In this document: piece by piece, positions 33,701-44,779 of the stretch | How positions within the stretch are numbered: position 1 is the first letter of the stretch | Layout: each line of letters begins with the position of its first letter | Origin: Xiphophorus maculatus | Lineage: Eukaryota > Chordata > Actinopteri > Cyprinodontiformes > Poeciliidae | Assembly: GCF_002775205.1 (NCBI RefSeq) | Contig: NC_036456.1 | Coordinates: forward strand, 12,861,463 to 12,925,462 | DNA: 64,000 nt | Direction: 5' to 3' | The notes under the pieces: model-generated | What the model was told of the DNA's origin: nothing | What the model saw: the letters and a program-made list of their open reading frames with translations, nothing else | The model's database searches: none | Translations under genes and position numbers: made by a program

Positions 33701-34832
33701 TCAGATAACAAATTATAAGCATTCAGCTGATTATCTAGCTTTGATTTCAAAAGAAATTGCTGAAATTTGCTGAAAATTGCTGTATTCGGGTAAAATCTGT
33801 AGAAATAGATGGTGTTTGTTGCCTCTTATGTTGAGCACTTCACATGTTTTTCTTTGAAAACATTTAAAGATATATTTTCTTATCTTTCTCTTTTCCAGGC
33901 AATGGTTTCCCAGATCTGGTTGCTGGCGAAGCAAAGGACCTGGAAAGCAGGACTACCCAGATACATCCCAAACTCAGGTGTGCTGATATGGGTTTTTTTT
34001 ATTCAAATTGAAAAATACTATTAATATATTGCTAATTTATACGTCTAATTTGTGAGCAGTTTGTAATATCTTGTCCTCATGTCTGTTTTCAGTCTGGAGC
34101 TGGATCTGCAGCGCAGCAGGTAACTTCGTTTTTGCTTCTCTCCATCATCTAATATAAAAGCAAATTTAGTCAAGATTGCGGTCCTGGATACTTAATCCTT
34201 TTCATTTTTCCCCGACAGCCGACGTGATTCTCGACCCCATGACCAACCACCCCTGGCTGCAGCTTTCAGACGACCAGCGCAGGGTGCAGGAGGGCCTGTC
34301 GGAGTCGGAGCCCCCAGAGAGCTCCCAGCGATTCGACAGCCTGCCCTGCGTGCTGGGCTGGGAGGGCTACAACAGCGGCCGCCACTACTGGGAGGTGGAC
34401 ATCGCCAACAACGGCTACTGGCGGGTCGGCCTGACCACCGCCAACTCCGAGCGGAAGGGCAACTTCCCCATGACCCCCAAGAAGGGCTACTATGTCCTGT
34501 GGAGAAGCACCCACAACTTCTACGCCTGCAGCAAGCCGGAGACGCCGCTGCCCGCCGCCCTCATCCCGCGGCGCCTCGGGGTTTACTTAGACTACGATGA
34601 AGGCCAGATCTCCTTCTACAACGCCGAGACCAAATCCCACATCTACACCTTCACAGGGAGCTTCGGGGGCAAGCTGTACCCTCTGTTCGCACCCATGGAC
34701 GGCCGCACGCTCATGACTGTCATCAAGCCGCATAAAATCTCTGGAGGCACCGGAGAACCTAAGAAGAAGGAGTTTGTGAAGAGTCCCAAGATGATTAGAA
34801 AGGTGGTGTTGGAAGACGGCACCCAGCTTTAA
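30789..34832 (+). CDS. PRY-SPRY (B30.2) domain protein lacking RING and B-box
   Basis: Nine exons join in frame to 466 residues: 30789-30840, 31093-31238, 32128-32226, 32833-32967, 33075-33194, 33304-33432, 33899-33977, 34093-34119, 34219-34832. The last exon encodes a whole PRY-SPRY domain (about residues 264-450): ADVILDPMTNHPWLQLSDD, then RFDSLPCVLGWEGYNSGRHY, WEVDI, WRVGLTT, LGVYLDYDEGQISFYNA and YPLFAP. Such domains bind protein ligands in TRIM, butyrophilin and related immune proteins. No zinc-binding RING or B-box, signal peptide or transmembrane span is seen, so it is probably cytosolic. The N-terminal half is charged and helical. Similar Trp-centred helices recur at the ends of successive exons (FINHWKEQVDQVCK, LILEWADELRHVDK, IIEWAKELQKATE). 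A lysine-rich linker (KKGPKEEPKEE) is in exon 5. The C-terminus is basic. Function unknown. Confidence 0.85.
31312..31366 (+). mobile_element. Retroposon tail fragment
   Basis: CCCACTGGGGACAAGGGTGT followed by TTAGAAAACGGGTGGATG closely matches the fragment at 46250-46312. The type is a common teleost retroposon 3' tail ending in TGGATG units. Inside intron 2 of the PRY-SPRY gene. Confidence 0.5.
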
Positions 34833-35073
34833 AAAAAAAACCCCAACAAACCCAGTCGAAAGTACTGATCTGTCATATGTTTCTTACGTCCGACTTCACT
34901 CGAACGCAGCACGAGATCACGCTGTTTGTACAGGAGAGATTCGAGTCCGTCTATGCAGTTAACACAAGGACCTTCAGTACCTCCAGGCAAATGTTTGGTC
35001 TGTTTAACGTAGAAATGCAGAAATACCATTAAACAAAACAGTTTATGATCTGCTGAGACAGTTTATGAAACCT

Positions 35074-35079
35074 AATAAA
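35074..35079 (+). terminator. PRY-SPRY gene proximal poly(A) signal
   Basis: AATAAA 242 bases after the stop codon. Confidence 0.55.
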
Positions 35080-36251
35080 CGTTTAAAAAAAACAACTCTT
35101 AAACTATTATAGAAAATATTTTTGACAAAATAACCTTTATTTTTACTTTGCTCAAATTTTAGATCCAGGCAACACCGCTGTAGGTTAAAGGTTTATTCTC
35201 ACAGCATCTTGCGTAGGCTAAGTCTATTTTAAAAAGAAATCACAAAACAGTCGTTTTCCCTCTAAAAGTAAAGGCCTGTACGCACGAGAGGAGAGAAACT
35301 AGTTCCTTTACCTGCAGGGTGGCAAGAAGTACAACAAGTTCCTCCTGGTCAGAACATTTCATACTTCTGAAACAACTCAAGGTCAAAGTTCCTCCCGCAG
35401 AAACCTTTGAAATAGAAACAACGATCGTTTCAAGACTTTGACCGACCACACACCAGTTATCACAATGAGATAAAGGTTCTGCCCAGAAGACGGAAGAACT
35501 CCCAAACTGGATCAGTGAGAACTGAAAAATGAGATTTTACCCCCTTTTGGGAGGGAAAAAATTTCTCTGTCCTTCCAGAGTTCAGGTCTCGAAGGTGGAG
35601 TTAGAAAAAAACAAAAGAAAAATCAAGAACCAGACGCTTCGTGTTTCTCTGGTCTGTAGTGAAAGAGATTCAAATCCAGATGGGCTGCCAACCATCTCAT
35701 TTATTTAAATAGATACGTTTTCAAGAGCCACATCGATTGATAGAATAGAAATATCCCACGTTCTCACAGCGAGGAAATGTAGGAAAATATAGTAAACCTT
35801 CCTGGCTGCTGATGAGCCGTCGCACATTGAGGGGGAAAATGTAGAAATAAAACAAACTTAAAACTTTTAAGTCCGTCGTTTGGACTCTGTAGCAAAAGTG
35901 GAAGACGTCTTAATTTGGGGTTTCCAAGCTTAAACCTGATCAATATTTCTCTGAACAGAGAAGCAAAGATGATCTGACCGCAAATGAAATCTGCAGGAGC
36001 AGAAGAAGATTTCTTTAAGAAGTGGTCTGATTATTTTATTTTTTATAAATGCTACCTCAATGTTACTCTCAATGTCTCTGTCAAAGTAATATCAAGGTTG
36101 AATTGTATTAAAGTTCTAATGACAATGTTTAGAAAGGTTGTGCTTGTATGCAATCACCGTATATGAATGCGTTAGTCTTTAGAACAATGTTATAAACTGA
36201 GATTCTTATAAATTGCATGACAGAAACAATGTGCAACGATAAAAAGAAACA

Positions 36252-36257
36252 TTTATT
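36252..36257 (-). terminator. Candidate poly(A) signal of the type II lectin-like gene
   Basis: TTTATT on the plus strand is AATAAA on the minus strand, about 270 bases past the minus-strand stop codon at 36525. Confidence 0.4.
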
Positions 36258-36524
36258 AGGCTGAACACGTGGTTTGCTTTCTGATTCATGCACTTTAAAC
36301 TGCACTTTTAGAAGAGGCTGTTGTCATAAATAATCTGATGTTGTTGCAAAAAAATCTGCATTTTTCCAGCGAACATTAAACAATTAAGCTCCACCAATAA
36401 AGTATTTCTTTCACTTTAGCTTCCTGTAGGGCTGGCTTGATCTTTTACTGGACATATAAAACTCGAGATCTCCCTCAGCTTGCAGTTTGTTACTGAAATG
36501 CAGATGAGAAGGGCGTGGAGCCGG

Positions 36525-39500
36525 TCAGGACTCTCTCTTGCAGGCCCAGGGTCCGAACTCCTCACAGTCTGCAGCAAACAGGGTCCCGCCTCCCCTCAGG
36601 TCTGCACAGTCCCTGTCATCGCTGTCCCACTGCACCGTCAGCCTTCAACACACACACACACACACACACACACGCGTTTATATAATGAAAATAAATCATT
36701 CACTCTTAAGAATGATTATAAATCTCTATTGAGATTGTGGTTATGGAACTATTTATATTAGCCGGATGAAAAATGAAACAGAATCTTATTTTACAACGTT
36801 CTGTGTCTGTATAATAGTGTGTCTTTATATATATATATATATTTATATATACAGTACGTACTGTATGTTTGTTATGATTTTGTAATAAAATAAACATCAA
36901 TGTAAGATATTCTGTGCTTTGTGTTTTACTTTGAGACTAAGTTCAGAGTTTATTTGTTTTGGTGCCTGCAGACCAACACACATTATTATATTATATTATA
37001 TTATATTATATTATATTATATTATATTATATTATATTATATTATATTATATTATATTAACTGAAAAGATCAATGGCTTCTTTTTTAATGAATAAATCAAA
37101 TCTGCAGTAGCTGATGTAATGCAGTTGTTTATGTTCTTAGCGCTAATTTAAAGGGTTATTTTGTTCCTGACACAAAATAATCTTTCAGCAAAAAGTCTCC
37201 AAATTTATTGACACTCCTAACTTAAGATATTTAAAAAGCCTACCATCGTTTGCCCCTATACATATCCATGTTCAAAACGTGATAAATAACTGTGGAGAGC
37301 TCTGTATGGAGCCACTGTAATGTTAGCATTTATCCAACATGGCGTCCTTTGAGTCTTTTCTCTATTAGAAAATTAAAGCAACGTCTCTAATCCATGCAAA
37401 CTTTAAGGTAAAAATGTTCATCACCAGAGTTTGAAGCGTGAATAAATGAGTGAAAGAATCAGCAAGACAATTATTTTTCCCGTTGCATTTCCAGCACTGA
37501 CTTGTTTTGAATGCAACACTTCTGAAGTCATAAAAATACAGCAAGGAAACGAAACTATTGCGCTTGTGTCGGTGCTTTTCATCTACATCATGCGATGATT
37601 GTTTTTAGTTTTACGTGAATTTCATTTCTCCTTTCAGTAAAAAAAACAAAACAACTCTCCCTCTTTGTCTTTTTTGTGTACATAGGACGATTCCCTCATA
37701 GTTTTTATATAAACTAATCTCTACTGTAAACACAGTTATCTATGATTAAAATACCTTGTACTGTAAAAGTTGAAGAACTGAGCAAACCGTAAAGGGAACT
37801 TTTTGTTGTTGCTAAAATATTTTTAGATAAATATGGACCAGGTGATCTTTTTGTTTCAGCCAGAAAGTTCAGACTTACGGTAAGTGGTCCTGGACGTCCT
37901 TCCCATTCAACCACAGCCAGCGTCCTTCCTGCTGGCTGTCCGTCAGTCCCACCCACAGGAAAGGAAATTTGGTGGCATTGCACATAACTCCTTGGAGAAA
38001 ATCCTATATTTCAGGCAAAAGGTAGACTTCTTAAATTTCTTTAGTCAGACAAAAATAAAAGTTAGTATATTTGACATTAATGTACAAAGACTCAGAGGTG
38101 TTTACAGAGAGAAACACAGGGAGAACTGTCCTCAACGCTGAAAAAACACTGTTGCTTTTTAAAGGTAACTTAGGCGGCGTTCACATTGCAGCCCGAAGTG
38201 ACCCAATTCCGATTTTTTGTCAAATCGGATTTTTTGGCCATAGTCGTTCACATTTCCAAATGCGACCTGTAAAGTGTTCCCCAGTGTGAACCGCAGACCT
38301 GAAAGTGTCCTGCATCCCGGTAGGGGGCGCAATAACGTCACACATAGAGAGCGTGCTCAGTGTTTTGACAAACCGCCATACAAAAGAAGTAGTGCTCAGT
38401 GTTTGCGGAAGTAAACGTGGATGCTAACGATTTTGGAGCTGTTGTGCGACCGGAGCCAGCGCAGTAATAACTTAATCCTTATTATAGTCCGCCATGGTTG
38501 TTGTTTAGTGAGAATAGTGACGTTTGTCGAGTGTCAGTGACGTCCAGGTCGGATCAATGCGACCTGGACCTTACGTCACATTTGAATATTGGATATAAAT
38601 CCGACCTTTGTTGTTCAGACTGTCATGAAAAGACCAGATACAGGTCGCATTACGACAAAAATAAATAAATAAATAAAAAATCGGAATTGTGTCACTTCAG
38701 GCTGCAGTATAAACGCAGCCATATTGTTTTTGGGTTCACTGTACTTGACAAATGTGACTATTCTGCGTCCTGACACAGGGGGGAGAAAAACAACAACCAC
38801 GGCTGACTGTAATGAGGATTAAGTTATTAAAGTGCTGCTCCGGTCGGACAACAACTTTAAGATTGTAAGCTATGCTCCAGCATTCACGTTTACTTCTGCA
38901 TACACAGAGCACTTACCTTTTTATGGCGGTTGGGTTAGGGTTAAACATTGAGGACGCTCTCTATGTGTGACGTTATTGCGCCCTCTACTGCGCATGCGGG
39001 ACACTTTCAGGTCGTTTGCAGTTCACACTGGGGAACTCATACAGGTCGCATATATTTGGAAGTGTGAACGACCGCGGCATAAAAAAACAAAAAAAAAAAT
39101 CCGATTTGACAAAACATCGGAATCGTGTCACTTCAGACTGCAGTGTGAACGCAGCCATCTTTGTTTTTGTCTCTCTCCTGTCAGTTACCATCTCTGCATC
39201 GTCTTTGATCACAACCAGGCTGCTGTTGTGCTCCTGGCAGAACTCGGCGCTCTCGTTCCACCGACGGTCTTCCTGGAGTCCAACTGAGAAAAAGTAGCAG
39301 TGCCACCTCCACCACAGCCAGCCTTCAGGACACAAACGGCATCTGGAGTCTTCAGGCGGCGCAGACACAAACAGAACCGCTGAAGTCAGGACAATGTCTA
39401 TTATGCGGCATTTACTGTTGCATACAGATTAAAAATGCTATTGTTTTCTGAGACTTGAGCCAGATAATAAATTATAAACTCACCCTGAGTGGCCAAGTGC

Positions 39501-40579
39501 AGCATCATTTTCAGGTCCTGACATTCTTCTTGGCACTGCTGCAGGTTTTCTGTCTGTTTATTTCGAAAGGCTGGATCTTCTTCTTGTGCTGCTCCCCAGA
39601 TGGCTGGCAGATGAGTTTATAAAACTTTAGACAACATAAACTGATATTGTGTTTACTTGTTTAATGCAGTCGCAGTAAAAGATGGAGCTCCTCAGGGTAT
39701 GTATTTTGGACATCCTAAATTGTTTTATTGTTTTTTTCCTATGATTTTGAAGAAATTAAAGATTTTTATTTAGTCAAACACATTTTTCTAAAAACCTTAA
39801 GTGCTTTGATGGGAGGAAAATAAGAAATCCAAAATACCAAAAAGTATTCAACTTTAAACTATTTCACACGTTTTTCTTCATTTATTATTTGTTTTCCACC
39901 ACTTTTCTAAAGAATAAAACTGGTTCAAATTTAACATTTACACACACCTGAATTCGTAGTACTCACTCTACTTACCAAATAAAACGGAGGACAAAATGAT
40001 GGCGGTGATCAGAGATATTGCTGCTATAGCAACAGCCCCTCTATATGTCAGATGCAATTTCTTCCAGGATTTTGTATCTGTAACAGTAAATCTATTTTAA
40101 TTCACTAAACTAAATCACAATAAACTGTAGTCTCAGATCACATAAAAGCAGACAAGTCCATTTCAAGTGTAGAAAAAAAAATGTAAGTTTATCCAACATT
40201 TTTGAAGCTATTTGGTAACTGGGAATGCTGATGAAACTTTCTGTGTCGTGTTGTTGCATGTCTTTTTTAACTGATGTTGAAGACGTTCAGATTCCAAGGT
40301 TTAGTTGTATCTTATTGTGTCAGATTAAATACGGAGATAATAAACAATTTGTGCTTTTTTTTAAAAAATGGTTTCTTGCCTTAGAAAATCCCTTCAAACC
40401 TTACTGTCTAGTTCCTCCAGGACTCATTTTCTGTTACTGAGACTGACCTTTGGGACTTGCAACGTCTTATTCCCTAACAAAGAATCTTAGGATACCAACT
40501 AGGTGTAATCTGGCTCACCTAAATTCAAAAAATGAGTCTTCATAGACTCACAGATGGCAATCCCTGGTGTGATGAACAT
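36525..40579 (-). CDS. Type II membrane C-type lectin-like receptor
   Basis: Minus-strand exons, 5' to 3': 40519-40579 (candidate start), 39976-40077, 39484-39603, 39189-39379, 37879-38003, 36525-36642. Phases close to 238 residues. A short cytoplasmic N-terminus leads to one hydrophobic span (GAVAIAAISLITAIILSSVL), then a Gln/Glu-rich coiled stalk (TENLQQCQEECQDLKMML). The C-type lectin fold follows with CPEGWLWWRWHCYFF, SAEFCQEHNSSL, FLWVGLTDSQQEGRWLW, DCADL and the closing WACK before TGA. The WIGL motif appears as WVGL and the conserved cysteines are present. No EPN or QPD calcium/sugar motif is seen and the long loop is short. That suggests a protein ligand, as in NK-type receptors, more than sugar binding. 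An acceptor at 39349 is an in-frame alternative. The start exon is the least certain part. Confidence 0.72.
36648..36673. repeat. (CA)n microsatellite beside a splice acceptor
   Basis: About twelve CA units, reading (TG)n on the minus strand. It ends four bases before the acceptor AG of the last exon of the lectin-like gene, in place of a normal pyrimidine tract. Confidence 0.9.
36984..37058. repeat. (TTATA)n pentanucleotide array
   Basis: About fifteen near-perfect ATATT/TTATA units in the last intron of the lectin-like gene. Confidence 0.95.
38172..39157. mobile_element. Long inverted-repeat (foldback) DNA transposon or nested head-to-head pair
   Basis: The left end GGCGGCGTTCACATTGCAG and the right end CTGCAGTGTGAACGCAGCC are inverted copies. 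The whole 38172-38540 arm pairs with the reverse complement of about 38739-39157. Shared blocks in order: AATCGGATTTTTT, CAGTGTGAAC, CTGAAAGTGTCC, GGGCGCAATAACGTCACACA, TAGAGAGCG, CTTAATCC and GGTTGTTGTTT. A third copy of the terminus lies internally at 38699-38720. The pattern is either one foldback element or one MITE copy (38172-38720) abutting an inverted partial copy. Non-coding; it sits in an intron of the lectin-like gene. Superfamily not assigned. Confidence 0.82.
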
Positions 40580-41939
40580 TTATCTGTCTCTGTACAACCA
40601 GTCTGCAAGTATTTCATAATAACTCTTGTTATCTTTTCCAGATGCTTTCCTCATTTTTATTTATTTATTTTACTTCTATGAGCAGGGGGTAAGAAGAACA
40701 CACTTGCTTTGAGAGAACTTACTCCGACAAATTTGTTATGGACAATTAGTACAAAAAGAAGCTGAGTTTACATCAGCACGTCCGTATTTGCACAGAGGAC
40801 GTTGTTTTTTGGGGGGCTACAACTTAAAATCTTGAACATCTGCTGTGTGTTAAAGTTGAATCCACAGAATGAACATGGTGAAGTTTTTTCAACCAGAACC
40901 AAGAGAGGCTACGTAGATTAGCATGAACGCCGGGCAAACGCAGCACAGACTGGAAAAGCTGCCATCAGAAAACAATTTGATCTTTAACACGTAAGGGAAA
41001 CTCATTTCATTTACCTACACATCCACATGTTTACATCTGGCAGACCTGGAGATGAGCCCACCAGAGCAATAAAAACTACATTTGGATGTTTTAAATTAGG
41101 ATTACAGCTATTTTCAAATAAGTTAGGCCAGATGTGGATGCATGAAACTCAGCAACAACGAACACCAGCAATTATCTATTTCATCTTTAAATCTCCGTCT
41201 TGCTCCAGCAGAGCACATTTCCATCCATTTCACAGCTCACCTCCGCATGCTGAAGTTTTGAAATCCTCTGCAGTTCTCAGTGATCCGTCTGCGCTCTCGT
41301 TTGCAGCCATCTGTCCCTTTAGCTCGATTGTTTGACTTGTGTCGTCGTGCCCCGTGATAGCATGTTTTTCTTGAGTTGTTTTTTTTTTTTTCTTTGGTAT
41401 GAGTGAACAAAAATAAAATAAACAAGTTTACATCCGAGGCAGTTTACAGAGGAAGCAACCAAAGTGTGAAAAGAAACCCAGCACTGCGAGAGGCTCTGGA
41501 GGCTGTGTAGGTGTGACATGCAGTATGTGAAGTCTGCTAAATTAGACCTGGAGAGTCTCACCACAACATGAACTCAGACAAGAAGAAAAACTTCTTTAAG
41601 AGTTGACATTACTTGGCTTGTCATAGCATGGAATACATCCATATTCTATCTGTACCTTGTCAAAGCCAATGCATTATCTTTGTCGTCTTTAAGCCACTTT
41701 GTAACTAAGTTGCCGATGCAATTATGGTTTTTGTCCAAACTTGAACTTGTTACCTGATTTCTTGAGGTGTCGTTCAAATGTTCCCACATAGTGACCTTTT
41801 CTTGGGATCTATTTTGTGAAGTGCACCAGTCCCTCCTGCTGCACAAACATGATACTTTGACCCCATTACTTAACAGTAGAAGGACGTTTTCTGGCTTGTA
41901 AACCTCCTCTGAATGTGACGATGGTCATTATGTCCAAAA

Positions 41940-42104
41940 GCTGATGCAGCAGACGCCCCCAGGAGGCTCAGCAGGAGCAGGAAGTTCTGACTGACCAACC
42001 AGCTGCAGGAGCAACTTTCAATGTTTAGTCCAAACTAAACTTGGACTGGTTTTAGAAAAGAAGAGATCAAACGGGTTTAAGGGAACACGAACTCCAACTG
42101 TGGT
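41940..42104. repeat. Dispersed repeat copy 1 (SINE-like, unclassified)
   Basis: Shares the order CAGGAGCAG, TTCTGACTG, CCAACCAGCTGC, GGAGCAAC, GGACTGGTTTTAGAA and GAACTCCAAC-like end with 42829-42990 in the same orientation. Confidence 0.6.
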
Positions 42105-42828
42105 CTAGTATTTATGGTCTAGTTTCTAGTGCAATTATCTTCATACACTTGAAATAAGACAAAACTAACGTACAACAAAGTTTTCAGGGAGTTATGAGGT
42201 TGCTTTAAGTTATTAATTCTTGAATGCTGATTAAAAAATGACCAGTTCCACTGTCAAACACTTGCCGCTTGTAACACAAGTGAAAAAAAATCGGCAATGG
42301 AACTTGTACTTTTTAATAAATATTTAGGAATTATTGAAATTAAATAAGATCCCATAGCTTTCTGAAAACGTACTTGCAAGTGTGTTTTGTCTTATTGCAA
42401 GCGTACTAACATATTTGCAGAAACAACTTGTTTCACTGTTGGTAAGGATCCTGTTAATAACGTCAGCAGCATCATCTTCATGGGGTATTTTACTGTGGTT
42501 TCATTGTGGTTTCACAGCTTTGTGCACAAACCCACTTCATCTCTGGAATGCAGTACCCATCTCTTCTCTGAACAAGATGGCTGCACATTTCCACGGCAGT
42601 CAAGATAGTTTTTGGCTTCCGTGTATTCACATAGAAACAAAACAAAACACTCTCGCTCATTAATCTGGAATTTATGAAGGTGAAAATGATGCTGCTTTTA
42701 TTCTTCCCAGCAAGATCTGCCACACAGTCCAGAGTTTTACATAATAAGGTCGCAGAGCGCACTAGAAGTAAGAAAAACGAGACAGTTTAACAAATCAAAG
42801 CAGAGCTGGATTACAGGGGAGGAGAGGG

Positions 42829-42990
42829 AGAACAGGCGCCCCCTACAGGCTCGACAGGAGCAGCAGGTTCTGACTGGTTCTGCCAACCAGCTGCTGGAGC
42901 AACACTCAGTGTCAGTCCAACTAAACCTGGACTGGTTTTAGAACAGAAGAGAGCGAACGGGTCTAAGGGAAGACACAAATCCAACATAAT
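42829..42990. repeat. Dispersed repeat copy 2 (SINE-like, unclassified)
   Basis: Direct copy of the repeat at 41940, about 890 bases downstream, with moderate divergence. Both contain CCAACCAGCTGC and CTGGACTGGTTTTAGAA-type blocks. Confidence 0.6.
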
Positions 42991-44661
42991 CAGATTAATC
43001 AGCAGAAAAGAAATTTAATGGATTATCACAACAGTAACGTCAAACTGGGCAGATTCAGGAAAACAAAAGCAACACTTTGGATTTCCATATAAATATACTC
43101 AATTTTTTACAGTGTAATCGTGTTAGCAATGTCAGCAAAGCAGCATTTTTCCTTTCAAATCTCAGCCATTCTTTCCTCACGTCAAATGTTACTTTCACCT
43201 TTTAAGTTGAGCAGAAAACAGACCTAAAAATAAGCATCATTACTTGTGATTTATTAAGATACAGCAAATGCAGAGAGTTATGCACGTTAACTGTTTTTAC
43301 GTCACATTGACAGCAAAAGTCAGAATTTAATTCTGTCTATAATAACATTAACAGGCTTGTGACTGAATACAAAGAAATAGTTTGTGCGAAAAATAAAAAT
43401 GTGGAGAGATTGTGTGCCAGCATTTGAGTCAGGTAAAATATTAAAATATAAAGAAAGATAACATTTCACAATTTCTATTTATTAACACTAAGAGCTGAAG
43501 ATAATGCATCTCATGTCCTTTCAGATTTTTATTTCTTTTTAAATTGTTTGAAAACATGTTGATCTGTCGTTTCAGCCGGAGGCATTTAACTAAAATATCT
43601 GATCTCATTGTTTGTTATCTTAACTATGTAAAGGCAACTCCAAAGTGTTATAGTGACATTTTAAAACTAATTTCACATTCAAGTAAAATGTAAAAAATTT
43701 AGAACAATTATTATTTATTTAATAAGAGTATTTGCAACATATTTATCAGGCCTTGAGATGGGTCATTAGCTCACAGTAATATTAATTTTTCTCTGCATTG
43801 TCAAAATAATAAAATTTTCAGACCCACAAATGCTCTGAAGACGAATTACATGTATATTATGTTTGTTTTTTTAAAGAAATATATCTATCTAAACCCTCTT
43901 AAGCCTGCATTATTATACCTCTTTAAAATTGAATATTAAATAGCGCCATCTGGTGGATACACATATAAAATGAACAGCTGTAATGACATTCAATTGTGAC
44001 TCAAAGAAGCATTAGTTAATCTTCAGATAAAAGTGTGACTTTGGAATTTAAAAAAGTTTCAGTTTTTGTGTATCTTGTTTTTTAATACAATTAATGAACT
44101 GAGACAACAATGTCTATAAAATTTGAATGAATTGAATATTCATTCAACAAAGTGAAAAGAGTTTGAAAAATCCAAAAACCTGATCTGAAATCCACCAGAT
44201 TTTCAGCTGATAGCTTCACGGGAACCAGCATCCAATCAGAGCCGGGAGGGGCGGCTTATCGATGTCATTCAAGCTTGTGTACACGCTGCTCAATGTTCTA
44301 ATAGCGGAGAAACACTGTACCATTCCAGGAAAACCATTTATCAGGCACAGGGGTGAATACTTTATAGGCACTGCACAGGAATTTGGTCCCTTTTCTTGTA
44401 AGATGCCATGAGATTACATTTGTTGTGAACTGGTGATAGATAAACAAACTGAATGAAATGTCCAAAAAGGAAAAGGATCACAGCTTGGTAGTAAAACTCT
44501 TTCCTAAATTGACAGGTAGTAATAAACTGTTTGGTGTTTCATATTCAGTTTTCTCTCGACATGGACCTGAATGCCTCATAACTGCAATAGAAACTGTGAA
44601 CGAGTAATGGAGTCTTACTTTATATAGTAGTGATAGAGTGTAAAGTTTTCTGAGTTGGTAT

Positions 44662-44667
44662 TTTAAT
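44662..44667 (-). terminator. Candidate poly(A) signal ATTAAA of the lectin-FN3 gene
   Basis: TTTAAT on plus is ATTAAA on minus, about 115 bases after the minus-strand stop codon at 44780. Confidence 0.4.
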
Positions 44668-44779
44668 TGTTGGCAAGTGAACCAGATATTGTTTTCTAAT
44701 GCCTCAGAATGTTAAAACACTTGATTAAATGTTCTCTTACCATCACTATATATCAAACAGTGTCTCAAAAATAACATTT

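Larger units (their letters stand above)
34833..36401 (+). other. Probable 3'UTR and downstream DNA of the PRY-SPRY gene
   Basis: No further coding. AATAAA occurs at 35074-35079 and again at 36396-36401, so a short and a long 3'UTR are both possible. The next gene is convergent and ends at 36525. A reverse-strand AATAAA (TTTATT at 36252-36257) could serve it, so the two 3' ends may overlap. Confidence 0.45.
40580..44661. other. Intergenic DNA between the two lectin-type genes, no gene seen
   Basis: About 4 kb of AT-rich DNA with no splice-consistent exons. It holds a pair of related 160-base repeats (listed) and, near 44230-44400, mobile-element-like sequence that I could not classify. Confidence 0.5.

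Noticed and set aside
34266-34514. Minus-strand frame over the SPRY exon
   Set aside because: Shadow of the GC-rich SPRY coding sequence.
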